From Aquilaria yunnanensis (taxonomy: Eukaryota > Streptophyta > Magnoliopsida > Malvales > Thymelaeaceae), in NCBI GenBank assembly GCA_039654915.1, contig CM077600.1:29757992-29821991 (forward strand): a stretch of DNA of 64,000 nt, written 5' to 3'. The position numbers were made by a program, and so were the translations under genes. Below are positions 47,156 to 58,914 of this stretch, piece after piece (within the stretch, counting starts at the first letter, position 1; every line of letters starts with the position of its first letter). The notes beneath the pieces were generated by a model. The model had not been told where the DNA came from. It did not search any database and saw only the letters and a list, made by a program, of their open reading frames with translations.

Positions 47156-47927
47156 TGTAATGACCAAAATCCAGAACAGGTCAACAGAACACTTGCCCAC
47201 ACCACATGGGCTATCCTTTGGAAAAGGATAAGCGCTAGGTACTTAGGAATGGACTCTTAGTATAAGGAAGTTCCCCTGTCCCATACCAGCGGACTCAACC
47301 ACATACTTTGAACCACACCTGGCTCTAATACTATCTGTAATGACCCAAATCCAGAACAGGTCAACAGAACACCTGCCCACACCACATGGGCTATCCTTCG
47401 TCCCATACCAGCGGACTCAACCACATACTTTGAACCAAACCTGGCTCTGATACCATCTGTAATGACCCAAATCCAGAACAGGTCAACAGAACACCTGCCC
47501 ATACCACATGGGCTATCCTTAGGAAAAGGATAAGCGCTAGGTGCTTATGTTCTGGAATTGAAGCCTATATATCCACATAAGGCTTCCCACAATTCACCCA
47601 TGTGGGACATGGGGGTGTTACAAATTGGGGCGTTGGGGTCAATCGGACTACTTAGCCCCTAGCTAAGTAGCCTCTCGAATCCAGGATTAATCTCGGTAGA
47701 CGATGCATGTGCATACCCACTATGGCACACCATCATGGTCCCGGGTCAGCTCTGATACCATCTGTAATGACCTAAGTCCAGAACTGGTCAACGGAACACC
47801 TGCCCACACCACATGGGCTATCCTTAGGAAAAGGATAAGCGCTAGGTGCTTATGTTTTGGAATTGGAGCCTATATATCCATATAAGGCTTCCCACAATTC
47901 ACCCATGTAAGACACAGGGGTGTTACA
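47156..47927 (-). mobile_element. multimeric TRIM-like LTR element array
   Basis: Read on the minus strand: LTR (47927-47763, 165 bp), tRNA-Met primer site and 126-base internal region, LTR (47622-47458, 165 bp), primer site and short internal region, partial LTR (47400-47336), degenerate primer site and internal region, partial LTR (about 47270-47156). LTRs begin tgtaacacccc and end ggtcattaca. The whole array is flanked by a perfect 5-bp duplication acttt (47151-47155, 47928-47932). No protein is encoded, as in terminal-repeat retrotransposons in miniature. Confidence 0.85.
47749..47760 (-). promoter_or_regulatory. TRIM primer-binding site 1
   Basis: tggtatcagagc on the minus strand, two bases after the LTR end. 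It is complementary to the initiator tRNA-Met 3' end. A second perfect copy lies at 47444-47455 and a degenerate one at 47322-47333. Confidence 0.85.
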
Positions 47928-47999
47928 ACTTTATTCTATTTTTTTTATTCCTTTCAATAATTTTAGTTTTTTTTAATCTAATAAATTGGGAATGACAAA

Positions 48000-49377
48000 T
48001 TTGAGTATTATTAAAATAGGAAATAAAATAAAAATTAAGGATAAAAAGGTCATCCAACTTTTTTGACAGATTCATGCTTTTTATCATTGATTCAAATAGA
48101 TATAATTTTGAGGTTTTTGAAACTTTTAAATTCCAATTAAAATATTTCATTCAAATTTAAAAGTACAAAAAATTGATAATTTATGTTTAAGGACATGTAC
48201 AAAAAATATATAATTTAATTAAGGACATATTTGTTATAAAATTTTAACTTATTATGGCTATTTAAGATAGTTTTCACTATTAAAAATTATATTTAATATA
48301 TAACTTTCAGCAAATGTACTAAAGCTAAAAAAGGGCATGGAGATTCCTCCCTTTTTTTTTGTTTTTCAGAAAGTTCCCAAGGGACTTATATTTTTTTCTT
48401 TATTTTTTAGATTTCTAGTGCTAATTATACCTCTAATAAATATGCAACACCAAATTAATTTGGGTCTCATTTAAAAAATAAAACTCCATATAAGTTAAGG
48501 TTATAAAAATTGATTAACTGTTTTTCACTTTCATAATTTTTCTAATATTGATAATATAACATTACGTTCCTTGAAAGTATAATGTTTATAATGAAATTAA
48601 AAAAATATATATCATTAGAAAAGGGAAATAAAATAAAACTCAGGGATAAAAAGATTCAACATTTGACATATTCATACTTTTTTATGAGTTTTATCAGATT
48701 TAAATTGTTGATTCAAATAGACATATGAGGTTTTTGAAACTTTTAAGTTCCAATTAAAATCCTTCATTCAAGTTTAAGAGTACAATATATATATATATAT
48801 ATATAATTTAATTAATGAAATATTTGTTACAAAATTTTAACTTACTATGGCTATTTAAAAAATTTTTTGCCATCAAAATTTATACTTAATATATAACTTT
48901 TAAGTAATTGTATTAAAGCTATGAAAAAACATATAGATTCTTCTTTTTTGTTTTTTAAAAAATGCACATATGAGACTTTTATTTTTTCTCTATTTTCCTT
49001 TTAGATTCTTAGTACTAATTATACCTCTAATGAATATGCAACACCAAATTAATTTGGGTCTCATTTAAAAAATAAAACTCCATGTAAGTTAAGGTTATAA
49101 AAATTGATTAACTTTTTTTCACTTTCATAATTTTTCTAATATTGATAATATAACATTACGTTCCTTGAAAGTATAATGTTTATAATGAAATTACAAAAAA
49201 TATATCATTAAAAAAAGGAAATAAAATAAAACTCAGGGATAAAAAGATTCAACATTTGACATATTCATACTTTTTATGAGTTTTATCAGATTTAAATTGT
49301 TGATTCAAATAGACATAATTATGAGGTTTTTGAAACTTTTAAGTTCCAATTAAAATAATTCATTCAAGTTTAAGAGT

Positions 49378-49429
<52 letters not shown>

Positions 49430-49815
49430 AATTAATGAAATATTTGTTACAAAATTTTAACTTACTATGGCTATTTAAAAAAAATTTTGCCATCAAAATT
49501 TATACTTAATATATAACTTTTAAGTAATTGTATTAAAGCTACGAAAAAATATACAGATTCCTCTTTTTTATTTTTTAAAAACTGCACATATGAGACTTTT
49601 ATTTTTTCTCTATTTTCCTTTTAGATTCTTAGTGTTAATTATACCTCTAATAAATATACAACACCAAATTAATTTGAGTCTCATTAAAAACAAATAAAAC
49701 ACCCATAGGTTAAAAGTATAAAAGTCGATAAAAATTTTGCTGCTTTCATAATTTTTCTAATATTGATAATAGAGCATTATGTTGCATGAAAGTATAATCT
49801 TTATAATAAAATTAA
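48000..49815. repeat. tandem repeat with about 600-bp period
   Basis: A partial unit to about 48407, full units about 48408-49003 and 49004-49620, and a partial unit to about 49815. Each unit carries attatacctctaat, aatttgggtctcatt and gtttttgaaacttttaa(a/g)ttcc in the same order. An AT run expands from near absent (unit 0) to about 20 bases (48785) to about 45 bases (49381-49424). Confidence 0.85.
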
Positions 49816-50657
49816 AATCATTGTTTACTCTCTTTGAGGGAAAATTAGTAGTTTGACATAATAGAAACTTTATACTCTCTCAATATATGTTATAAGAATT
49901 TATTTACTCTTTTTTAGATAGATAATAGTGTTCAGGTGAAAAATATTTATAATTAAGCAAGAAAAGCCTTAACTATACTCTCAATGTATATCAAATGATT
50001 TTTGGTATATAAAACTAACTTGTAAGAAGATAAACAAAGTATAGAACATCAACCCAAAAAAGCTTAAACCTAACCATTGAGATAGAGATTTAATTTATTT
50101 AGCATTAATTCAAATTAATCCAAATATGTTTTTTTGGATTTTTTTGTTTGAAATTTATTTTATTAATTAATTAATTTTTTACGTTGAATAATTAAAAAAA
50201 TTCATAAAAAATTACTACAAAAAATTATTTAATAAATTATTACAGATATATATAATTAGTTTTCAAATGGTATTAGTTTTAGATGAAAAATTATGTAAAA
50301 ATAAATTATTTTGGACAATCAACTTCAAACAATTATCTATTTTTTTCCACATGTATGGTTTAAATCACAAATCTTTATGTTAAAGCATTCATGAATTTCT
50401 ATAACTCTTTAATATGTAGGCTAAGTCAATCGTATAACTCTAACTCCACTTAACAGTATGGGGCCCCAATATTAGTATAGATGAAACTGAAGATTTAAAT
50501 TCTTAGAAGGCCTCCTAGTGTAAAAAAGACTCTTATTAAAAATTTTAGTTTTCTCTTTATAAATATAATTAAAACTTTAGTATATTGTTATCATTTTTTT
50601 AATGTATAAATAATTATTGATGAAAGGTTGTAAATTTTAAGTATTATTATTATTATA
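49816..50657. other. AT-rich DNA, no gene seen
   Basis: Very AT-rich, without coding frames. Confidence 0.4.
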
Positions 50658-50883
50658 CTTTCTCCATCGCAAGTTCTTTGCAATATTTTAGGTTTTTGAC
50701 TTAAACTTATTTAATTTAATATTTTCTATTAACAATTTACAAAATTACGTTTAGAAACTATAAAAATTTTACTTTTTAAAGAATTTTTTTAAAAAAATTT
50801 AGCAAATATTAATATAAAAAAAATAAGTTAAAATTAAGTAAAAAAAATTGAAATGTTGCAAAGAACTTGAGATGAAGATAGTA
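50658..50883. mobile_element. mariner-type MITE
   Basis: Left end tactttctccatcgcaagtt. The right end, reverse complemented, reads tactatcttcatctcaagtt, and the arms continue ctttgcaa. About 226 bases. Its right TA is shared with the start of the U2 right half (tagtttgaac). Confidence 0.75.
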
Positions 50884-52610
50884 GTTTGAACATCAAGCAA
50901 AGGAAAGAGAAAATAAATTGACCCAAACTAATGCTCAAAAGTATTTATAAAAAATTTAAGGCACATTTGTCAAATTTAACTAAATTTATTGTTAAGTAAT
51001 GATTTTTCTGAAGATTAACGCCTAAAAACAATGCATGCATAATGCTAATTTGATGCAACTCATAAGATTTTATTGGCTCTAAAAAAAAATAAAAATAAAA
51101 ATACATTAATATTATTTAGTGTAGAGAAATAGTTAGTTGCTAAGAATAGAAACTTATGCTCCAACATTCAAAATGATGACCATGAGGGAAAAAATACTTC
51201 TTATAATTTTTCTAATATTTTAAAATATTGGAAAAATGTAAAAATAAATTTTCTACTAAAATTCCTCTTTATTATCATATAATCAACTAATTCTAAGAGC
51301 TAAGAATTTTTTTTTCTAAAATTTTTCACAATGACCTTTGCTACAATAATAATTCTTTTACTTTTTTTTTTCATAGTATGTACTTGACTCATATGTGAAT
51401 TATATGATTGCTCTAATGTGGACCAAATACCTAAGCTTTTAAAGTATATATTCATTCAAATAAAGAAAAGGAAACTTAATTGAAAAAAATTGTATATTCA
51501 AAAATATTTTTTATAGTAGAATAAACTTAGGGCATATTTGTTAAAATTAACTAAGTTTAGTGGTCAAAATAAGTTTAGTAGTCAAAATAGTAAATTTTCC
51601 AAAAACCAAAGGCTAAACGCATTCCACTTTGCATTTTTTCCATTTCTTATTAAATTTTTAGTATTTTAATACTACTAAATATCTAATTAAATAGGCAACT
51701 ATATATTTAGATTTCTGTAAGTGGATTCTTTTCTTTCCTTCTTTTTAGAGCCTTAATACTAACACAATTCTAATTAAATAGACAATATAAGTTTTTTATC
51801 ATTAAAAGAGTAAAAGAACTTATAATTTTAGGATAAAGGAAAAACTATATGTGAACTATTATAAAATGTTCACTTCTATAATTTTTAATATATACTTTTA
51901 TACCTAAAATTATTTTTTAATATTCAACACTTATAGATTTTCATGTGAAACTTTAGCATGAGTTTTACCACATAATAAGTTTTCACCATATATACTCATT
52001 CAAGTTGCAAAAAAAAAAACTTAATTGAAAAAAAATTATGTTCAAAGGTACCTTGTATAGTAATAAAAATTTTAGCTTGAGTTTTACTATATATTTAATT
52101 TTTTATTCAAATAAAAAATTTAGTTATGAAGGTTTTTAAAAAGCCAAGTTGAAAGTTTAAGTTTCATAAAATATTTAGTTGTACAAACTTTAGCATGATT
52201 TTTACATTTAAATCTTTTTTTCAAATAAAAGATTTGGGTATAAAATTTTTTGGAATGATAATTTGAAATTTTACTTTTTATAAAATATTTACTTGAGGTA
52301 TTATTTGATAGTAACATAGAACTAAGGGTGACATGTTTTAAGCAAAAAAATTTTAATGGCAATTTAAGAGTTTTAGGTAAGATTAACATAAAAAAAATTA
52401 TATAATGTGTAATTTTGTAATATAGAATTAAGGGCATGCAAGTTTGTAACAAAAAATAAAATTTAGTGGTAACTTAAGGGTTTTTTTTAGTGTTATAGTG
52501 TTAATACAACTTCACTTAAATAGATAATGACAAAATTGGGTTTCATTAAAAGAACAACACATCTTATAATAGAAGGGTAAAAAAGTCGTTCAACATTTGT
52601 GCAGCTTCAT
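50881..52610. repeat. AT-rich repeat unit U2, right half
   Basis: Direct copy of 44636-45640 with extra sequence (about 51160-51900) absent from U1. No gene. Confidence 0.8.
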
Positions 52611-52617
52611 GCTTTTT

Positions 52618-52664
52618 ATAATATAAGATAAGATAAGATAAGATATAAGATAAGATAAGATATA
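52618..52664. repeat. (GATAA)n pentanucleotide microsatellite
   Basis: Repeated aagat/gataa units with two ata interruptions. Confidence 0.9.
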
Positions 52665-52757
52665 AAAGTCTACCGGATGAACCTGAACCCTACAAACCTA
52701 ATCCTACATCCAATTCCAAAGCACCTTCTCCCATTGCGAGCTGCTTTGTGCCTCCTT

Positions 52758-52970
52758 TATTTTTTTGTTCTTTCATCTTCTTTTTTTTTTCTTGTTTATT
52801 CTGTTTCATCTTTCTTCTTCGTCTTCTTTCTTCTCCTCTCTTCTTCTTCTTCTTTTTTCTAGTTTTTTTTTTCCTGTCTCCTTTTTCTTCTTCTTTCATC
52901 ATTTTTTTTAACTATTTTGCTCTTCTTCTTTTGTCTTGTTTATTCTTTTTCTTTCTTCTTCCTCATTAGT
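52758..52970. repeat. polypyrimidine tract (TTC/TTTC-rich)
   Basis: Over 200 bases almost without purines on this strand. The overlapping open frames (Phe/Ser-rich or Lys/Arg-rich) are composition artefacts. Confidence 0.85.
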
Positions 52971-53149
52971 TTTTATAATTTTCAAATATTTATTTCAAAC
53001 AACAAGTCTGATGGCTCATCTGTTGGACAGTTTTTTGACCAATGATTAAATGGGCCGCTAACCAGACTGCCAGGATAATCAATTCGCAATTGGGCCAATT
53101 GAACCGGATAACCTGATCCAGTTTTGATAACACAGCTGTTTAATATTGA

Positions 53150-53925
53150 TAGGGTTGTAAACGAATAGAAAGTTTAGCTTTAGTTGAGCAAGAATTCAGT
53201 TATGTTTGTTTGTTTAGTTAACTAAATGAATAAAAACATAATTCTATATATAGTCGTTTATTTAAACAAATAAATATGAACAAGGATATCTTTTGTTCGT
53301 TCATACTCATAAAACATGTTTAATTAGTATTTGTTTATATTTATTTATTCATTATCATATGTTTATTATATACCTACTTGGCATTTAAAATATTAATTTG
53401 TTTGCTAATTTTGATATGTATTTTAATAATATAGATACTTATGATTTGTTTATTGATTGATTCTTTTATGGAAGAAGTTACTTGATGTTTTATCAATATG
53501 TTGTGAATGTTAATATATTTATTTCTTTGTTCATTTATGTTCGATTATTCAACCGCTTACATGATTTATAGACGCATTTGTTTGTGCCATTGTGAGTAAG
53601 TATTCAAGAACATTGAATGAACAAACATGAATACTACTAATTAATAAAGAAATAAACATGAACAAAAAAATTTACATTTGCTTAGTGTTAGTATTCTTGT
53701 TCAATAATAGTTAAACAAATAAATACAAACATGGTCTATTCCTATTTGTTCTGTTTGTTTATAGTCTTAGGTATTTTTTATAGAAGCCCTAAACATTGAT
53801 GGTGGATAAATATATGAACAAGAAGATTTACATCCATTTGGTGTTCAGATTTATGTTCAGTAATAGTTAGATGGATAAAAATGAACATGATATATTTGTA
53901 TTTATTTGATTTGTTTGCAACCCTA
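53150..53925. mobile_element. hAT-type MITE, about 776 bp
   Basis: Left end tagggttgtaaacgaat. The right end, reverse complemented, reads tagggttgcaaacaaat. Flanks aatattga and aacattga agree at 7 of 8 positions, as expected for an ageing 8-bp target duplication. An internal copy of the right junction (ccctaaacattgatgg) occurs at 53787. Confidence 0.65.
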
Positions 53926-53933
53926 AACATTGA

Positions 53934-55120
53934 TGATGGATACATATGTCCGTTTAAATAGCCTAGTGGCCCCATATTTTGAATAAAATATAGTACTGCT
54001 AAAATTTTTAAGAAAAATCATGCCACAAAATTGTGTAATGAACTTTTATTGTATTCTACTAAGTATTAAAAGAGAATGATACAAAAATATGATACAAGTA
54101 AATACACATTCTACAATTTGAATGTCTTTTAATAACAAAGAAAAAGGAACTGACTGGGACAGAGTTTGTTTATTTATTTGTTTTTTTTTCTCTTTAATAG
54201 TTTTGTCTGGAGAAATGTGGTCATCTGCTGACTTGATGTCGTCATGCACCCAGGACCCAAAAACCAAAATGTTGTCATCTTAAAGAGACAGGGAACCTTA
54301 ATTCACCTCACCACATCTATCTACTCCATGTTTATATATACACCCCGTTGGGCGTTGGCCAATGCAAGCTGCTATTCCCGATTAATTTTCCACAATCTAG
54401 GGTAGGGAGCCTACTTGTAGATGTAATAATGTTTAAGGTTTTGCAGTTGAATAATCAAGTTTAATCTAGTAGCTATTTGGGTCGGGGAGGAGATGGAGAT
54501 GGAGATGGACTGCCTCAACCTAGATTGCCTTCGGGCTGGGTTGCTGCCATGTATCCCTTCCCAGGTTGTGTTTAATGTTCATATTACCCAAAAGAGTTTT
54601 ATTTTATTTTTTCAATTTACATTATAGGTAAAATGTTTTGTACTTCAAAAATTGGAAAAATGGTTTCCCTCTTTTTATGTGTTACTCATGGATTTTCTTA
54701 ATTTGCTTATGAATATCTTTTTTCTATCCCTTTTATTTTTCACATTCATTATTTCTATACTCCAAATTAATACTGACTTTTTATAAAAACACTTTAGCTA
54801 GCTCTCAAAATCAAAAGAATGACAAAGTACCAAATGGTAGAGGAAAATTAGATTATGTTTGTATGATTTTCAACCATTTTTTTCTCATTATATAAAATAA
54901 ATTGTCTAAAACAAGGAAATACATCACTGGGATATAAGATATTATTAATCTACTGATGATGTAACTATTTTTTTTTAATCGGCAGTGAATGTACAAGTAG
55001 GACCTGTGAAACATGATGTTTAGTTCTAAAATGAAAGAAAGTGAAAGAATGTACAATTAGGGCTGGTGAAACATAAACAAGTACCATGTATGAGAGCACA
55101 AATACAAGTTCTACGACAAG
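53934..55120. other. intergenic, no gene seen
   Basis: AT-rich. A tatatata box near 54336 is followed by no credible coding frame. Confidence 0.4.
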
Positions 55121-55126
55121 GTAGAG

Positions 55127-55214
55127 ATGTGTACTCAGGTGGTGGAACAGATATGAGTTATAGCACTCTTTTATAAATTACAACTCATGTTTGTTCCACC
55201 ACCTGTGGACACAT
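55127..55214. other. near-perfect long hairpin (miRNA-like or foldback)
   Basis: The left arm core caggtggtggaacagatatg (55136-55155) pairs with the right arm core catgtttgttccaccacctg (55186-55205). Outer bases (atgtgt/acacat) and inner bases (agtt/aact) also pair. This gives a stem of about 30-36 bp with few mismatches and a loop of about 15-20 bases. The size and mismatch pattern would suit a plant miRNA precursor, but a tiny foldback transposon is equally possible. Confidence 0.55.
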
Positions 55215-58110
55215 GTATGACCTTTTGGCATTTGCAAGAACTCATCCTCAAAAGTAGCTCAAGTTTGAAGGATATTATTGTTGAGATCTTGGTATGGACT
55301 CATCTATGATGGGATGCAGGGGTTTGGAATAAAAAAAACAAAGGTATGTATCCACACACTGTGCATCCAATTAGATCCAATCATCGACATGGTTAACAAA
55401 AATTAAATAAATTCATATACTCCCACTCTTCCAGATTAGTTCGTTCCTTGATCTTTCATGCAATTTTAGAAAAAAATTTATTCTTTCAGTACCTTTTCTT
55501 ACAAGCCAAGTTATGTATGATAGTATTTTATTTACTTTTTTTTTTTGGGAAAGAGTTAAAATGTTTTGAAAGTGGCCTAAAAGGATTAAACAACAATATT
55601 TAGGAACGAAGAGTAGTAATTATTATGCCCTTTGGCATACGGTGACTGAATGATGTAAGCCTCTCCTTAGTTTTCTTCTTAACCTCCTAATTCTTAGGGG
55701 GAAAAAATAGATGAGTAAGTAAGTGTCTCTAACTATTTTATGATTCTGACAGTTTTATATTTAGAAGAGATTGGCAAAAAAAAAAAAATCTAAACAAAAA
55801 AAAAAGGTGAGTGATTTTTAATGGGGTCCGTACCAAAACACTTGGATTAAAGCTCTCCTCTGTCCATTCATCATGGGCCGAAGATTTGGACTTTGGAAGT
55901 TGGATCAGTCTATGGTCCGTAACATGTTTATCTGCGACTATGACTGCAAGTAACATTTTCATCCTCTCTAGTTTGTGACATGTTTAGCGGTAAAACACGT
56001 CGTGAGGGACAGACCCAAAAACACCCATTCACTGAAAGTTCAACTTATTCCGTCGAAGTCATAGCCAACCATCACATGGGCTTTCCATATGATTTTCATT
56101 GATGTCCAAGTCAAACAACTGCTACGCAGCAAAAGTAGTATTTTTATATCCAATGGATACAGTTCAGTCTAAGAATAATGGAGTTCCACCAAGAAACATT
56201 TGACTTTAACCCATCTCCAAGTTGAAACTGGAAAGGTGACCAAGATTGACTTGTTGTAGATGAATCGATCACTCCTAATTATCTTTGAATTCGTCACAAA
56301 AAAACATACCAAGATATATATAATTATTACTAAAGGATATAAAATTCAATCCGTTACATCCTTTGTCATTCCTCTTATATACCGAGAAAAAAAAACCATC
56401 TATTATATATATATAAAGTAGGATACATTTAAGGAGTAAAAAGTCTTTTCACTTAACAGATGCAACATGGTGTTGACATATGGCAAATTTGACAAACAAG
56501 GTAATAAAGTTAGTATTTTTTACAATTATTTGCTAATATTGTCCTTCACCCAATTTAGCCTTCAATTAAGTAGGAGAATACTGCATTTAAATTTGACTTT
56601 CAAAACTTGATAAGGAAATCCTTCATCAATGTGATTTTAGTTCCTAATTTGTCCATACATACTTCAACACAATTAAATTAATTACACAATTAATAAATTT
56701 AAGTTAATGAATTACACAAATATTGCATTAGATAGAGGAGGCTGACCTCTATATAAAGTGATAAATCCAATAGAAAACCACACACTATACATTTACTCAA
56801 CAAAGAGTGAAGTGTATCAAGTTGTTCTTTCTTGTATTTCAGATTTTTGTTTGGCTTATGAATTTGGGGGTTCAATTCGGATTCGGGATGGAGGTCAGGC
56901 CTTTGGGGCGATAGGAACAAGTGTGTGGTACTTGTCGTGCCTCGAAGACAGGTTACTGATTAATTTTGCTTTAATTATCTACAGGAGTATTTGACATTAC
57001 CCATGTTACTGTAATGTATGTGTAGCAAAAAAAAAACATGTTTCTTTTTCACTTATAGAGGGAAAGAATTATTGTCCTAATTTTTAATATAGTACACTAA
57101 TCGTTTTCATTGAAAGATGACTAAAATGAGTGTTCCATGATTAATTAAGGCATACTATATCAAAGTTTGGCGAGTTGAGGCTAATCATATCAATTTCACT
57201 TTATCATGATTAATTATGAGGAAAACATGAAACAACTGGTAATTTAAATTTTAAATAGAAACTAATTAATCAATATGTATATGATCATATCTCTTAATTA
57301 AGTTGAATATTAGTTGTTAGATGTACCATTTAGTTTGTCAGATGTACCATTTAGTTAGATCTAAGTATATGCTCAACCATATATTGGCGGTGCTACAATA
57401 AAATTTCCATAACTTTCATACCAAACTTATTTACATTTAAGAAAAAAAAATCAGGTAAATACTACCATTATAAGCAATTCTTGGGCTAGCATAAGAAACA
57501 TAAAAAAGGGAAATAATTCACTATTCCAAAGTTAATGGCATAATAATTTAGAACCTAATTTTTGTAAGTACCAAATTTAAACAAAACTGTGAATAAAAAA
57601 ATTTATTCCTAATTAAGCAAACTAATTAATCAAAATCACATCCTATATTACCATGTAAGTTGAGTATAGATTACCAAACCTAGCTAGAATTTCTCCATTT
57701 AACTCCTTTCTTTGCACCCTCTCATCATGAATAAAAATTTTATCTTTAAATTCTAGAACATATAAGATTACAACTTTTTCTACTATGCGACAGATCAATA
57801 GAACCTTATATATTAATTTTGGAAGGTAAAATTGTTTCACATTGTAATTTTAGTGATAATAATTTTTTAATAATATTTGTATTACATTTAAATATATATT
57901 ATTTTGAGATACTCAATATAACTTAAAATCCCGTGATAATGCGAGTGCTGGATATGGAAGCTAGTTACAATAGTTAGAGGTAATGAAAAGACTAGCTGCA
58001 TTAGCGTGTGTGTTGTCAATTTATTAGGCCGAGAACCAAGATTTTCCTGGATACGTTTGAACATTTTTGAACCATTTCACACCCCACAAATTGAATGCTC
58101 CAGCCCAGTA
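55215..58110. other. intergenic, no gene seen
   Basis: Several ttgac words lie between 56040 and 56260. The stretch 56472-56996, with tatataaag near 56750, looks somewhat like an LTR but lacks matching flanks. No gene is supported. Confidence 0.4.
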
Positions 58111-58507
58111 CGATAAGTTGGTTGTTTATGATAGTTTTCTTAAACGATTTGAGAACACTGATAGTACTCACTCTATTGTCGAAGCCAATGTTTCTACCAA
58201 GCAGGGACAAAAGAAGGATGGACTGCTTCCAAGGCCTCAAGGAAGTCCATGCTTGAACAAACCCAACCAAGCAGGAAGTGCTAATGGCAACAGGCCAAGA
58301 TCACGAGGCTTCTCTCAAACGGACGACATAACTCATTGCCAATATTGCAATAAACTTGGTCATACAGCCAACATCTGTTGGCATGTCAAGCCGAATGAGC
58401 AAAACCCTCCACCACCTCCTCGTGCCCATGCTGCAGTTCAAAAGTCAACTCGGAGATGGACAATTGACTCTGGAGCCACTCACCACGCAATCCGGATCTT
58501 GCAAATC
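58111..58507 (+). pseudogene. copia gag-protease fragment, copy B
   Basis: Starts in mid-gag (DKLVVYDSFLKRFENTDSTH). It keeps an open frame through the CCHC knuckle (CQYCNKLGHTANIC) and the intact protease site TIDSGATHH, then hits the same frameshift as copy A and stops at 58508-58510. The arginine codon that is TGA in copy A is CGA here. There is no LTR or primer site, because the duplication breakpoint removed them. Confidence 0.85.
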
Positions 58508-58914
58508 TAAATATCAACAATGAATCTGATGGAACAGATGAGCTGGTAATAAGAGATAGCGCAGGTTTCAACATTTCTCATTTTGGCACCTCTTACCTTA
58601 CTACTCCCAGTAATACCACCTTCTCCTTGCACAATACACTTTGGTGCTCCTCAACTAAGCCAAAAACCTCATTTCTGCCTCAAAATTCCATGCCACTAAC
58701 ATTGTCTCTGTTAAATAATGTTCTTAGTTCCAGTAAAACTATTTTCCTATTAAACCCTATGAGCATATAATGGATAAGGTCCTGAAAGTTTGTTTTTTGT
58801 ATGGCATTGATCAATTCGCTTACTCGTAAAGCTTTTGATGGGTCTACTGCAATGAATTGAAAAATCTCATCTGGTCTAATATTGTAGGACAAGACAAATG
58901 TCATGCCAACAAAC

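Noticed and set aside
47156..47927. Cassandra-type TRIM (with 5S rRNA-like LTR)
   Set aside because: The LTRs contain no 5S-like internal promoter sequence and are shorter; only the general TRIM structure fits.
52677..52969. Phe/Ser-rich and Lys/Arg-rich frames
   Set aside because: Both strands of a polypyrimidine tract; low complexity.
54300..54420. TATA-like tatatata and leader-like sequence
   Set aside because: No coding frame follows within several kb on that strand.
56472..56996. Possible solo LTR (starts tgttgacata, ends tttgaca, with a TATA box)
   Set aside because: No matching 5-base flanks, no primer site and no second copy in the window.
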